NCBI GenBank assembly: GCA_023428295.1
Contig: JAEYYV010000121.1
Span: 1 to 18,286, forward strand
Reading direction: 5' to 3'
DNA: 18,286 bases
Origin: Pseudomonadota bacterium
Lineage (GTDB): Bacteria; Myxococcota_A; Polyangia; Haliangiales; Haliangiaceae
Position 1 is the first letter of the stretch; each line of letters begins with the position of its first letter. The notes under the pieces are model-generated. The model did not search any database, was not told where the DNA came from, and was given only the letters and a program-made list of their open reading frames with translations. Position numbers and translations under genes: made by a program. This document shows positions 1 to 6,738 of this stretch, one piece after another.

Positions 1-951
1 CGGCGAGACCGCTGGCATGCGCGCGAGCGTGGCCGATCGACGCAACGCGAACACGGCGAGGCCCGACTGCGGATACGCCGTCGCGAACTGATCGTACTCG
101 GCGCGCGCCTTCGCGTACTGCCCGCTGCGATCGAGCGCGGACGCGAGCTGGAAGCGAACATCGATATGCTCCGCATCCGTCCCCACCGCCGTCTGCAGGT
201 GCGGGATCGCCTTCGCGAGATCGTTGCCCTTGGCGTAGGCGACGCCGACGAAGTAGTGCATCGCGCCCGCGCGTGGGCCGGACGGCTCACCGACGAGCGC
301 AGCCTCGAGTGGCGCGATCACCTCGGCGTAGCGGCCGGCTTTGAACGAGGCGGCGGCAGCCTTGAGCGCGGCCTCGACCTCCATGATCTGCGTCTCGTGC
401 GCCCGCGCGGCGAGGACGGCGCGCTCGGTTCGCGAGAGTGCCTGCGGTCCGAGCGTGGCGAGCTTGGCCTGCGCGTCGGTGCGCTTGCCGGCCTCGAGCA
501 GCTGGTACGCATCCCACGCCGTCGCATCGGCGTTCTCGCGGTCGGCGAGCTTGGCGGCGATCTCGTCCGCGCGTCGACCGGCGAGATCGCGCTCGCGACG
601 CGCGGTGTCACGCGCTTCGAGGAGCTCGCTCGCGCGGGACTGGTAGAGGGCGTAGAAGCCCGCGCCGACCACCACCGTGAAGATCAGGTAGGCGACGAAG
701 GAGTTGAGGTTGAGCCACTTCGACCGGCGACGCTGCTCGGCGACCAAGGAGGCGATCGAGTCCGCGAGCTGGCCGACCTGGACTTGGGTCTTTTTGCCCT
801 GGGCTGCCTGATCGTCCAGGCGCCGCCGGAGGGCGTCGAGGAGCGCCCAGCCATCGTCGTCGGAGCCCGTCCGCGCGCGCTCGTCCGCCGGGGGCGGTTC
901 GTCGGGTGTTGGGAGGGGGGCAGCGCTCACCGCCCGTGTCTTCCCCCGCAT
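1..951 (-). CDS. Membrane-anchored TPR protein, 3' end outside the window
   Basis: The visible part is 317 residues and runs off the left edge without a stop. The ATG at 951 is the furthest upstream start possible, because an in-frame TAG lies at 960-958. An acidic and Pro-rich N-terminus (about 1-35) is followed by a helical stretch (36-78), one hydrophobic segment (about 83-103, NSFVAYLIFTVVVGAGFYAL), an Arg/Glu/Ala-rich helix likely to be a coiled coil (104-137), and helical repeats typical of TPRs. The clearest repeats are residues 197-220 (FKAGRYAEVIAPLEAAL), 232-256 and 264-295 (LDRSGQYAKARAEYDQFATAYP). I infer an inner-membrane protein with its TPR part on one side as a protein-binding scaffold. 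No enzymatic motif is seen. It is divergent from the acyl ligase gene across 104 bases. Function unknown. Confidence 0.8.
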   Translation of the reverse strand, partial: MRGKTRAVSAAPLPTPDEPPPADERARTGSDDDGWALLDALRRRLDDQAAQGKKTQVQVGQLADSIASLVAEQRRRSKWLNLNSFVAYLIFTVVVGAGFYALYQSRASELLEARDTARRERDLAGRRADEIAAKLADRENADATAWDAYQLLEAGKRTDAQAKLATLGPQALSRTERAVLAARAHETQIMEVEAALKAAAASFKAGRYAEVIAPLEAALVGEPSGPRAGAMHYFVGVAYAKGNDLAKAIPHLQTAVGTDAEHIDVRFQLASALDRSGQYAKARAEYDQFATAYPQSGLAVFALRRSATLARMPAVSP

Positions 952-980
952 TGCGCGCTAAATCAAGTCGGTTCCACGCG

Positions 981-1009
981 TTGAGGCTTGCGGATCGGAC
1001 TGGTACAGT
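981..1009 (+). promoter_or_regulatory. Candidate sigma70-type promoter for the acyl ligase
   Basis: In the 104-base divergent gap, TTGAGG (981-986) and TACAGT (1004-1009) are separated by 17 bases. Each hexamer matches four of six positions of the TTGACA/TATAAT consensus. A start near 1016 would leave a leader of about 40 bases before the ATG at 1056. This is a by-eye match in GC-rich DNA, so moderate confidence at best. Confidence 0.35.
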
Positions 1010-1055
1010 TCGGCCGCTCACGATCTGGCGTAACCCGAGGTATGAGTCCACTGCA

Positions 1056-2597
1056 ATGACCCTGCTCTACGACTGGCTGAAGAAGGCCGCGAAGGCCCAG
1101 GGCAATAACAAGGCGGTCGTGTACCGCGACAACTATCTGTCGTGGCGCGGTCTTTTGCATCGCGTGGATCGCCGTGCGCAGGAGTTCAAGAGCATGGGGA
1201 TCAAGGAGGGCGCGTGGGTCGGGCTGATGCTCGGCAACGTTCCTGACTTCGTCATCCTCGCGCTCGCGCTATCCAAGCTCGACGCGGCCATCGTCCCGAT
1301 CGATCCCACCACGGGTGGGCGCGAGCTCGAGCTCATCCTCGCCGCCGCTCCGCTTCGTGCGCTCGTCACGCGTCCGCGTGGCAGCGAGGGCAGCATCTCC
1401 GCAAACGGGACGAGCGCGCCGGTTCCGCCGAGCACGTTGCCGCGTTCACGCGTCGCGCGTCCAACCGCGCCACCGCCCCGCGATGCGTTGCCCAACACCG
1501 TGCCCGCCAGCGACGCGGCCGAAGTTCGGCGGCGCCTGCAGGGCACGCTTCTCACGTGCTCCGTCTACAAGCGCAATCCTCCCGAGCACGGCGTGGAGCC
1601 GATCGCGGTGCTCTTCACCGCCGACTCGCTCGGCGATCCGAAGGGCGTGCTGCGCACGGACAAGAACACGACGGCCGCGGTCGATCACGCGATCACCGCG
1701 CTCTCGATGACGGACAAGACCAAGGTGCTCGTCGCGGTGCCGCTGTTCCATGCGTATGGCTGGGACCTCGGGTTCTTGCCGACGCTCAAGCTCGGCTCGA
1801 CGATGTTCCTCGAGGAAGAGATCAGCGCGCGCCGCATCGGCAAGCTCTTGCGCGAGCACGAGATCGACGTGCTGCCCGGAACGCCCTCGATGTACGCCGA
1901 GCTGTCGAAGCTCCCCACGGCCAAGAAGCTCGACGTGAAGTCGCCGCGCTTCCTCGCTGCCGGCTCGCGCCTCGATCAAGCCGTCGCGGACGAGTTCAAG
2001 GACAAGTACGGCATCTCGATCCAGTCCTGTTACCACTCCACGGAAGCAGCCACGATCGCGCTCGAGGACAGCGGCAAGTACCCCACCACCGTCGGCAAAT
2101 CGATCGACGGCGTCGAGGTGAAGATCACGCAGCCCGACGGCAAGCCCGCTGCGGCTAAAGAGGGGCTCATCTGGGTGAAGAGCAAGACGCTCTCGCCCAA
2201 GTCGATCGGTCCGTTCGACGACGAGAAAGAGCCCACGTCGCGCGCGAGCGGCATGGTGCAGATCGGCGCCATCGACAAGGCCGGTTGGCTGCGCACCGGC
2301 GATCTCGGCAAGATGGACAAGAACGCGCGTCTCCAGCTCACGGGTCGTGAAGACGATGTCGTGAAGGTCGACGGAAAGCGCGTCGCGCTCGGCGAGGTCG
2401 AGGGCTGCCTCGAGTCGTTCCCGAAGATCAAAGCGGCGCAGGCCACGGTGGTCACGGATCCCATGGCGGGTGCGATGGTCGTCGCGCGCGTCGTCACCAA
2501 GCAGAAGTGCGGCGCCGAAGAGATCATCGATCACTGCGCGCGCAACCTGGCGCCGTACAAGGTTCCGCGCCGCATCGAGTTCTGCGAAGCCATCTAG
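1056..2597 (+). CDS. AMP-forming acyl ligase (ANL superfamily), lacks the C-terminal catalytic lysine segment
   Basis: 513 residues resembling acyl-CoA synthetases and other adenylate-forming enzymes that activate a carboxylate with ATP. Seen in order: N-terminal helix MTLLYDWLKKAAK; a Pro/Ser/Ala-rich insert (about 108-152); the A3 phosphate loop as TADSLGDPKG (189-198), where the family usually has TSGTTGxPKG; A4-like LFHAYG (230-235); A5-like CYHSTEA (325-331); A7 WLRTGDLG (411-418); A8 GREDDVVKVDGKRVALGEVE (430-449). The protein stops at YKVPRRIEFCEAI, just where relatives continue into A10 (PRTxxGK) with the lysine needed for adenylation. No other frame downstream encodes that motif. The ATG at 1056 was chosen over the GTG at 906 because homology begins there and the longer form would overlap the divergent gene; GAGG at 1037-1040 is a weak, distant ribosome site. 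Substrate unknown; it may be inactive or repurposed. Confidence 0.85.
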   Translation: MTLLYDWLKKAAKAQGNNKAVVYRDNYLSWRGLLHRVDRRAQEFKSMGIKEGAWVGLMLGNVPDFVILALALSKLDAAIVPIDPTTGGRELELILAAAPLRALVTRPRGSEGSISANGTSAPVPPSTLPRSRVARPTAPPPRDALPNTVPASDAAEVRRRLQGTLLTCSVYKRNPPEHGVEPIAVLFTADSLGDPKGVLRTDKNTTAAVDHAITALSMTDKTKVLVAVPLFHAYGWDLGFLPTLKLGSTMFLEEEISARRIGKLLREHEIDVLPGTPSMYAELSKLPTAKKLDVKSPRFLAAGSRLDQAVADEFKDKYGISIQSCYHSTEAATIALEDSGKYPTTVGKSIDGVEVKITQPDGKPAAAKEGLIWVKSKTLSPKSIGPFDDEKEPTSRASGMVQIGAIDKAGWLRTGDLGKMDKNARLQLTGREDDVVKVDGKRVALGEVEGCLESFPKIKAAQATVVTDPMAGAMVVARVVTKQKCGAEEIIDHCARNLAPYKVPRRIEFCEAI

Positions 2598-2617
2598 GCT
2601 TGCAGGCAGCGATACGC

Positions 2618-2645
2618 GAGTTGCATTCGTGCAACTCCAGTTGCA
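2618..2645 (+). promoter_or_regulatory. Three-arm inverted repeat: hairpin or operator
   Basis: Starting 21 bases after the ligase stop, an 8-bp perfect stem, GAGTTGCA (2618-2625) and TGCAACTC (2630-2637), encloses the loop TTCG, a stable RNA tetraloop sequence. A third arm AGTTGCA (2639-2645) also pairs perfectly with TGCAACT (2630-2636) across two bases, so two alternative hairpins are mutually exclusive. There is no T-run afterwards, so a classic intrinsic terminator is not supported. It could end or protect the ligase transcript, or be a DNA operator with three TTGCA half-sites upstream of the lipoprotein gene. Confidence 0.5.
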
Positions 2646-2685
2646 TGGCAAGCACGCGACGGGCTGGTCGAGTGGCCACCATGCA

Positions 2686-2708
2686 GAGGTGAACCTCGTG
2701 AATTCACG
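2686..2708 (+). promoter_or_regulatory. Palindrome pair upstream of the lipoprotein gene
   Basis: GAGGT-GA-ACCTC (2686-2697) directly abuts a perfect 12-bp palindrome CGTGAATTCACG (2697-2708). GTGAA also occurs as a direct repeat at 2689 and 2698. The pair lies 77-99 bases before the start at 2785, a position suiting an operator. No promoter stands out; CATACT at 2757-2762 is a weak -10 candidate. Apart from this and the three-arm repeat I see nothing else in the 187-base gap 2598-2784. Confidence 0.4.
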
Positions 2709-2784
2709 GCGGTAATCGAGGCGATCTCGCACGCTACACGCGGTCGACGAGAAGCACATACTTTGCACTCCGGCGCAGCATCCA

Positions 2785-4239
2785 ATGCGCCTCCTCGCCT
2801 CGCTTCTGTTCGCGTTCACCGCGTGCGCCACGACCGCCGATTTCGCGACCGACGAGATCGAGGTCACCGACAATACGGCAGACGTTGTCGGCGGCGAGCT
2901 GAAGCTGCGCACCGGCGAGACCTCGGTGTGGGTCACGAAGGAGCTCGTTCGTCGCGAAGGCGCAAACGGTCCCGAGGTCGTGCTCCGGGGTCGCGCGAGC
3001 CGCAACGTCACCGGCGGTCAGAGCTTTGTCATCGACGATCCATACGGGGACTTCGCGAAGAAGACCGCGCGTACGTGGGAAGTCGTGTGGCCCGCGCACG
3101 ACATCGCTGGTCTGCTCGACGGCACGAATCAGTTCGTGCGCCTCGACTTCGTGCGCTCGAACGGTCGCCCCGACGCGCTCACCGTTCGCGCGCAGGTCCG
3201 CCCTCGCCTGCTCTCGTTCGCGGGCAGCTCGAAGATCTATCTGACCGCGGAGCTCACGCCGGTCATCAGTGGCGGACGTACGGTCTATCGTCTGACGGGC
3301 AAGACCACCGGCGCGAACGCTTCGCTCGTGGTCACCGCCGGTACGCAGTCGCTCACGGACGTGCAGCGCCTCACGAACACGGAGTTCCAGATCGATCTCG
3401 AGAAGGAAGTCGTGTTCGACAACGCGCCCGTCACGATCACGACGATCCTCGCCAACGGCGATGCCGTCACGAAGACGGTGCACGTGGGTCTCTCGATCAA
3501 GAAGCTCGGGCTCACCTCGGATGATCCGTACGAGCTGTGGCCGCGTCCCGCGTGCACCGCCGCGAAGAAGGCCTGCTTGCAGAGCCTCGGGGACGGCGCG
3601 CTCGATCTCGCGGCGTGCGGCGAAGCGATCGACGTCGACGCATGTCGCGGCCAGGTCGGCGTGTTCGTCGACGACGTGGCCTTCCTCGCCGCGCTGAACG
3701 ATGGACACGCGCGCACGAACACGCCTGCCTTCAAAGCAGACGCGGTCGGGCTCGTCGGTGCAGACCGTGCGGACCAGTTCCAGTACGGCGCCGAGCAGAT
3801 GGTCGAGTCGAAGCTGCAGCCACTGTTCGGTCGCTGGTACCTGGGCGCGACCTCGCGCGACGCGGCGCTCGGCAGAGCGGTCGATGAGGGTCTCGTCGCC
3901 GCATACGCTCGCCCCATGGGCTTCGTCGATCCACACACGCCCGTGCCGAACAACGCGAGTGCCACGCGCCAGGTCGCCGCCGACGCGCTCCTCGAGTATC
4001 TGGCGACGCAGCGCTTCGAGACGACGGCGTTCGGCCGCACGTACGATCAGCTCGTCGCGAATTACCGCGCGCAGCACGTCGCGAGCGTTCGCGCGTTCCG
4101 CGAGACCGCCGATATCGAGCCGTATTCCGCGGTGCCGAACACCGACGTCCTCGTCGGTCGCTGGCTCGACGCGTATGTCGAGGTCTCGATCGACAAGGCG
4201 ACCGGCACGTCATCGCGCGTGTACCTCGAGATCGATTAG
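2785..4239 (+). CDS. Large secreted lipoprotein of unknown function
   Basis: 484 residues. The N-terminus MRLLASLLFAFTAC is a short lipoprotein signal with the acceptor Cys at 14; the lipobox FTAC has an unusual Phe at -3. Residues about 35-240 look beta-rich, with alternating hydrophobic residues and many Thr and Val, as in beta-sandwich surface proteins. A central segment (255-290) holds four cysteines (257, 264, 278, 287) that could form two disulfides after export. The C-terminal part (about 295-450) looks helical. No catalytic motif is recognised. Myxobacteria carry many such envelope lipoproteins; the nearest family is not identifiable by eye. No good Shine-Dalgarno precedes the ATG, but the signal peptide fixes the start. 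The stop codon overlaps the convergent gene's stop by four bases. Confidence 0.8.
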   Translation: MRLLASLLFAFTACATTADFATDEIEVTDNTADVVGGELKLRTGETSVWVTKELVRREGANGPEVVLRGRASRNVTGGQSFVIDDPYGDFAKKTARTWEVVWPAHDIAGLLDGTNQFVRLDFVRSNGRPDALTVRAQVRPRLLSFAGSSKIYLTAELTPVISGGRTVYRLTGKTTGANASLVVTAGTQSLTDVQRLTNTEFQIDLEKEVVFDNAPVTITTILANGDAVTKTVHVGLSIKKLGLTSDDPYELWPRPACTAAKKACLQSLGDGALDLAACGEAIDVDACRGQVGVFVDDVAFLAALNDGHARTNTPAFKADAVGLVGADRADQFQYGAEQMVESKLQPLFGRWYLGATSRDAALGRAVDEGLVAAYARPMGFVDPHTPVPNNASATRQVAADALLEYLATQRFETTAFGRTYDQLVANYRAQHVASVRAFRETADIEPYSAVPNTDVLVGRWLDAYVEVSIDKATGTSSRVYLEID

Positions 4240-4916
4240 TTGATCACGACGAGCTCGCCTGCGTCGTGACCGCAGAAGCGAGCGTTGAGGTCGTACTTCG
4301 TCGAGCACACCGGACAGATCCGCGCGATCACGCCCGCGGGCTCGGTGGTCTTCGCGCGCGAGCGAGGACGCGTGGCGTTGTATACGGGAAACGGCACGAG
4401 CTCGTTGCCATCGTGCGGACACGCGCGAAGGCCCGGCTCGTAAGCGCGACGGCACGCCATGCATACGAGACCGGCGCTGCGTGACATCGCGCGACTGGCA
4501 CCACCGCCGCCGACGAGCATCTCCTCGGGCGGCACCAAGCGGCGTGCGTCGCGCGTGCAGTACGTCAGGCCGTGATACTCGGTGCGGCAGGTCGGGCAGA
4601 CCATCGCGCTCGACGTCGCGATGGCGAGACCACCACCACCGCCACCGCGCACCATCGCGGGACGCGCGGGACGCGAGGGACGCGGCGCCGACGTCACGGC
4701 CGGGATCGCCGGTTGTGTGCGAGGAAGTTCGGTCGGTGGCTGCGTCTGCAACCGCGTCTTGCGGCGAAGCAAGAGCGCGAGCGCCACGAGGCCGACGATC
4801 ACGAGCGCGAGCAGACCGATCACCGCGATGAGCAGGCCTTGGGACGAGATCGGCGCGCCGAGAATGGACGCGTACAGCGTGTGCGTTGAATCGATCGATG
4901 GAAGAAATCCGGACAT
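4236..4916 (-). CDS. Single-pass membrane protein with three zinc-ribbon-like repeats
   Basis: 226 residues. One hydrophobic segment (about 27-50, GLLIAVIGLLALVIVGLVAL) is followed by the basic RRK, so the C-terminal part is probably cytoplasmic. A Pro-rich linker and a Gly run (91-96) lead to three repeats of CxxC-x9/10-C: Cys107/110/120, Cys152/155/166 and Cys201/204/215. The third Cys begins CTRD, CPHD and CGHD, so Asp or, in repeats two and three, His takes the place of the usual fourth Cys. Repeat 3 shares NARFCG with the ribbon of the kinase encoded at 6739-8352. I infer zinc-stabilised protein-protein interaction modules. An ACAGG about ten bases before the ATG may be the ribosome site. 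It is convergent with the lipoprotein gene (TTAG shared by both stops) and divergent from the C45-like gene. Role unknown. Confidence 0.8.
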   Translation of the reverse strand: MSGFLPSIDSTHTLYASILGAPISSQGLLIAVIGLLALVIVGLVALALLLRRKTRLQTQPPTELPRTQPAIPAVTSAPRPSRPARPAMVRGGGGGGLAIATSSAMVCPTCRTEYHGLTYCTRDARRLVPPEEMLVGGGGASRAMSRSAGLVCMACRRAYEPGLRACPHDGNELVPFPVYNATRPRSRAKTTEPAGVIARICPVCSTKYDLNARFCGHDAGELVVIN

Positions 4917-5023
4917 CGACCAGCCTGTCTCGCGAGGCTAGCAACCACCCTGTGATCGATCAACGCCAAAATCCCCGTCCCACCGACGACGCGCTGCCTC
5001 CAAGATCGGGGTACTAACCGCGC

Positions 5024-6730
5024 ATGCCGGATCTCGTGATCGGCGGCCGACGTTCCGGCATGCCACGCCCCACGTGGCGCGCCGGCGTGATCGCTGTCGC
5101 GATGCTGGGCGTCGCGGTGATCGTCGCGTACTTCATCTACAAGCGGACCGTCGCGTACGACATCCCCGGTGGCGCGGTGAAGGGTGCGATCACCTCGGTG
5201 CAATCCGCGCCCGGTGCACCGCCCGCGCTCACCTTCGGCGATGCGTCCCTCACGTGGGTCGGCGGACTGCCGGTGTTGCGTGTGGTTGGCGATGCCCACA
5301 CCGTTGGCGCTGCCCATGGACGCCTGTTGGCACCGTGGCTCGCGCCCGTCGTACGCGCACACGGACCGTCGATCGAAAGCACGGTCACCGACGAGGGTCT
5401 GTTCGGGGGGATGACCCACAACATGCGACTCGCATGGCGTTGGCGATTCGTGGACGATGGTCTTGTCGATAGCGATCGCCGCATGCTGGCCGGCATGACG
5501 CGCGGCGCCGCGGCCAGTGGGGTCCACCTCGCGTTCGAAGATCTCGTCCGCGACCAGGCGGTCCTCGATGTCGGGGTCCCCTCCCCGCGCACGGACGAAG
5601 CGGAGCAAAAGTCGCTCGCGCAGAGCCTCACGGTCATCGCGCATCAAGCGTCCGCCCCCGCGCGGATCTGGATCGGACGTACCTTCGCGCTCGCGGGACT
5701 CGATGATGGTGGCGAGGCAGCGATCCCTGTCCTCACGATCGCACGACCCGAGGGACGGATCGCGTGGGCTGGTCTTGGTTGGCCCGGCACCGTCGGTGTT
5801 GTCACCGGCGTCAACGCGCACGGCATCGCCGCGATGGTCGATCCCGCACGGACCGCGGACGTTCGTCCGACGCGAACCGCGCGTCCCGTCGCGCTCCTCG
5901 TACGCACGGTCCTCGAGCAAGCCACCACGCTCGACGAAGCGATCAAGCTCGTCGAGGGCACGCCGACGCTCGGCACCGCGGTGATCGTCCTCGTCGACGG
6001 CAACAGCGGACGCTGGGTGCAGGTCGAGCGCACGCCGAACAAAGCGATCACCGAGCGCAATCCCAAGCAGTCCGCGGTCGGCGACGTGCTGACCACGCAC
6101 GCCCTCTCGGGCGATCCCGAAAACGATCGCGCATCGCGCATCCTGTCGACGAAGGGACGCGTCGAGCGCGCGGCCAAGCTCGTGCGCGCGCCGCTCGCCG
6201 ACGTGAATGCCATGGCCGCCGTACTTCGTGATCGCAAAGCGCTCGATGAAAGTCCGCGACCGCCCGGTCATCGCGGTGTCATCGACGATGGTCGCGCGGT
6301 GCACACCGTGATCCTCGATCCCGCATCGCTCGAGCTATGGGTGGCGGATCCGTCGGCTGCTGGCCGCATGCGCGCGTTCGATCTCCGCCACGAGCTCCGC
6401 GGTGAAGGCGATCGCCCGACGCCTGCCGCCGACATCGCGGCCGAGGCGGACGTCGAGCTCGATCGCGTCGCGAACCTTCGCGCCGCACGCGCCGATCTGC
6501 GCGATGCACGCGCGCTGCTCGAAGCGGGCGATCTCGAGCGCGCCGACGAAGCATGTGCGCGGGCACGGGCGCGCGTCCCGACGTTGCCCGAGACGCTCGA
6601 GCTCGAAGCGACGATCGCGCAAGCACGCGGCGACACCGCGCGTGCGCGCGCCGTGTTTCAAGCGTGGCTCGACGCGAGTCCTGACGATCCCAAAGCCGAA
6701 GAGCGAGCGCGCTCTGTTCTCGCTCGTTAG
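5024..6730 (+). CDS. Membrane-anchored C45-type Ntn-hydrolase-like protein with C-terminal TPR
   Basis: 568 residues. An N-terminal transmembrane segment (about 19-38) precedes a domain with the pattern of peptidase family C45 (acyl-CoA:6-aminopenicillanate acyltransferase-like, autoprocessing Ntn hydrolases): AHTVGAAHGRLL (91-102), IWIGRTFALAG (215-225), then WPGTVGVVTGVNAHGIAA (253-270), and the C-terminal region GHRGVIDDGRAVHTVILDP (415-433). In the family the nucleophilic Cys lies about 18 residues before the GR of GRN; here that place reads SLTVIAH (201-207), with Ser201. The only Cys is Cys511, outside the domain. Residues 483-566 form two TPR-like helical pairs (ARALLEAGDLERADEACARA). 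The start is uncertain between the ATG at 5024 and Met13 (5060); neither has a clear ribosome site. It may act outside the membrane on amide or acyl bonds, or be a pseudoenzyme. Confidence 0.75.
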   Translation: MPDLVIGGRRSGMPRPTWRAGVIAVAMLGVAVIVAYFIYKRTVAYDIPGGAVKGAITSVQSAPGAPPALTFGDASLTWVGGLPVLRVVGDAHTVGAAHGRLLAPWLAPVVRAHGPSIESTVTDEGLFGGMTHNMRLAWRWRFVDDGLVDSDRRMLAGMTRGAAASGVHLAFEDLVRDQAVLDVGVPSPRTDEAEQKSLAQSLTVIAHQASAPARIWIGRTFALAGLDDGGEAAIPVLTIARPEGRIAWAGLGWPGTVGVVTGVNAHGIAAMVDPARTADVRPTRTARPVALLVRTVLEQATTLDEAIKLVEGTPTLGTAVIVLVDGNSGRWVQVERTPNKAITERNPKQSAVGDVLTTHALSGDPENDRASRILSTKGRVERAAKLVRAPLADVNAMAAVLRDRKALDESPRPPGHRGVIDDGRAVHTVILDPASLELWVADPSAAGRMRAFDLRHELRGEGDRPTPAADIAAEADVELDRVANLRAARADLRDARALLEAGDLERADEACARARARVPTLPETLELEATIAQARGDTARARAVFQAWLDASPDDPKAEERARSVLAR

Positions 6731-6738
6731 CGTCGTCG

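Noticed and set aside
2618..2637. Intrinsic terminator for the acyl ligase
   Set aside because: The hairpin is perfect but no T-run follows on either strand, so I list it only as a hairpin or operator.
1446..4077. Long minus-strand open frames 1446-3011 and 2734-4077
   Set aside because: Composition is Arg/Asp/Leu-rich without motifs, and they lie opposite the acyl ligase and the lipoprotein with its signal peptide.
4820..6304. Minus-strand open frame of 494 codons
   Set aside because: Antisense to the C45-like gene, whose family motifs are clear; the frame itself shows only Arg/Asp/Gly-rich sequence.
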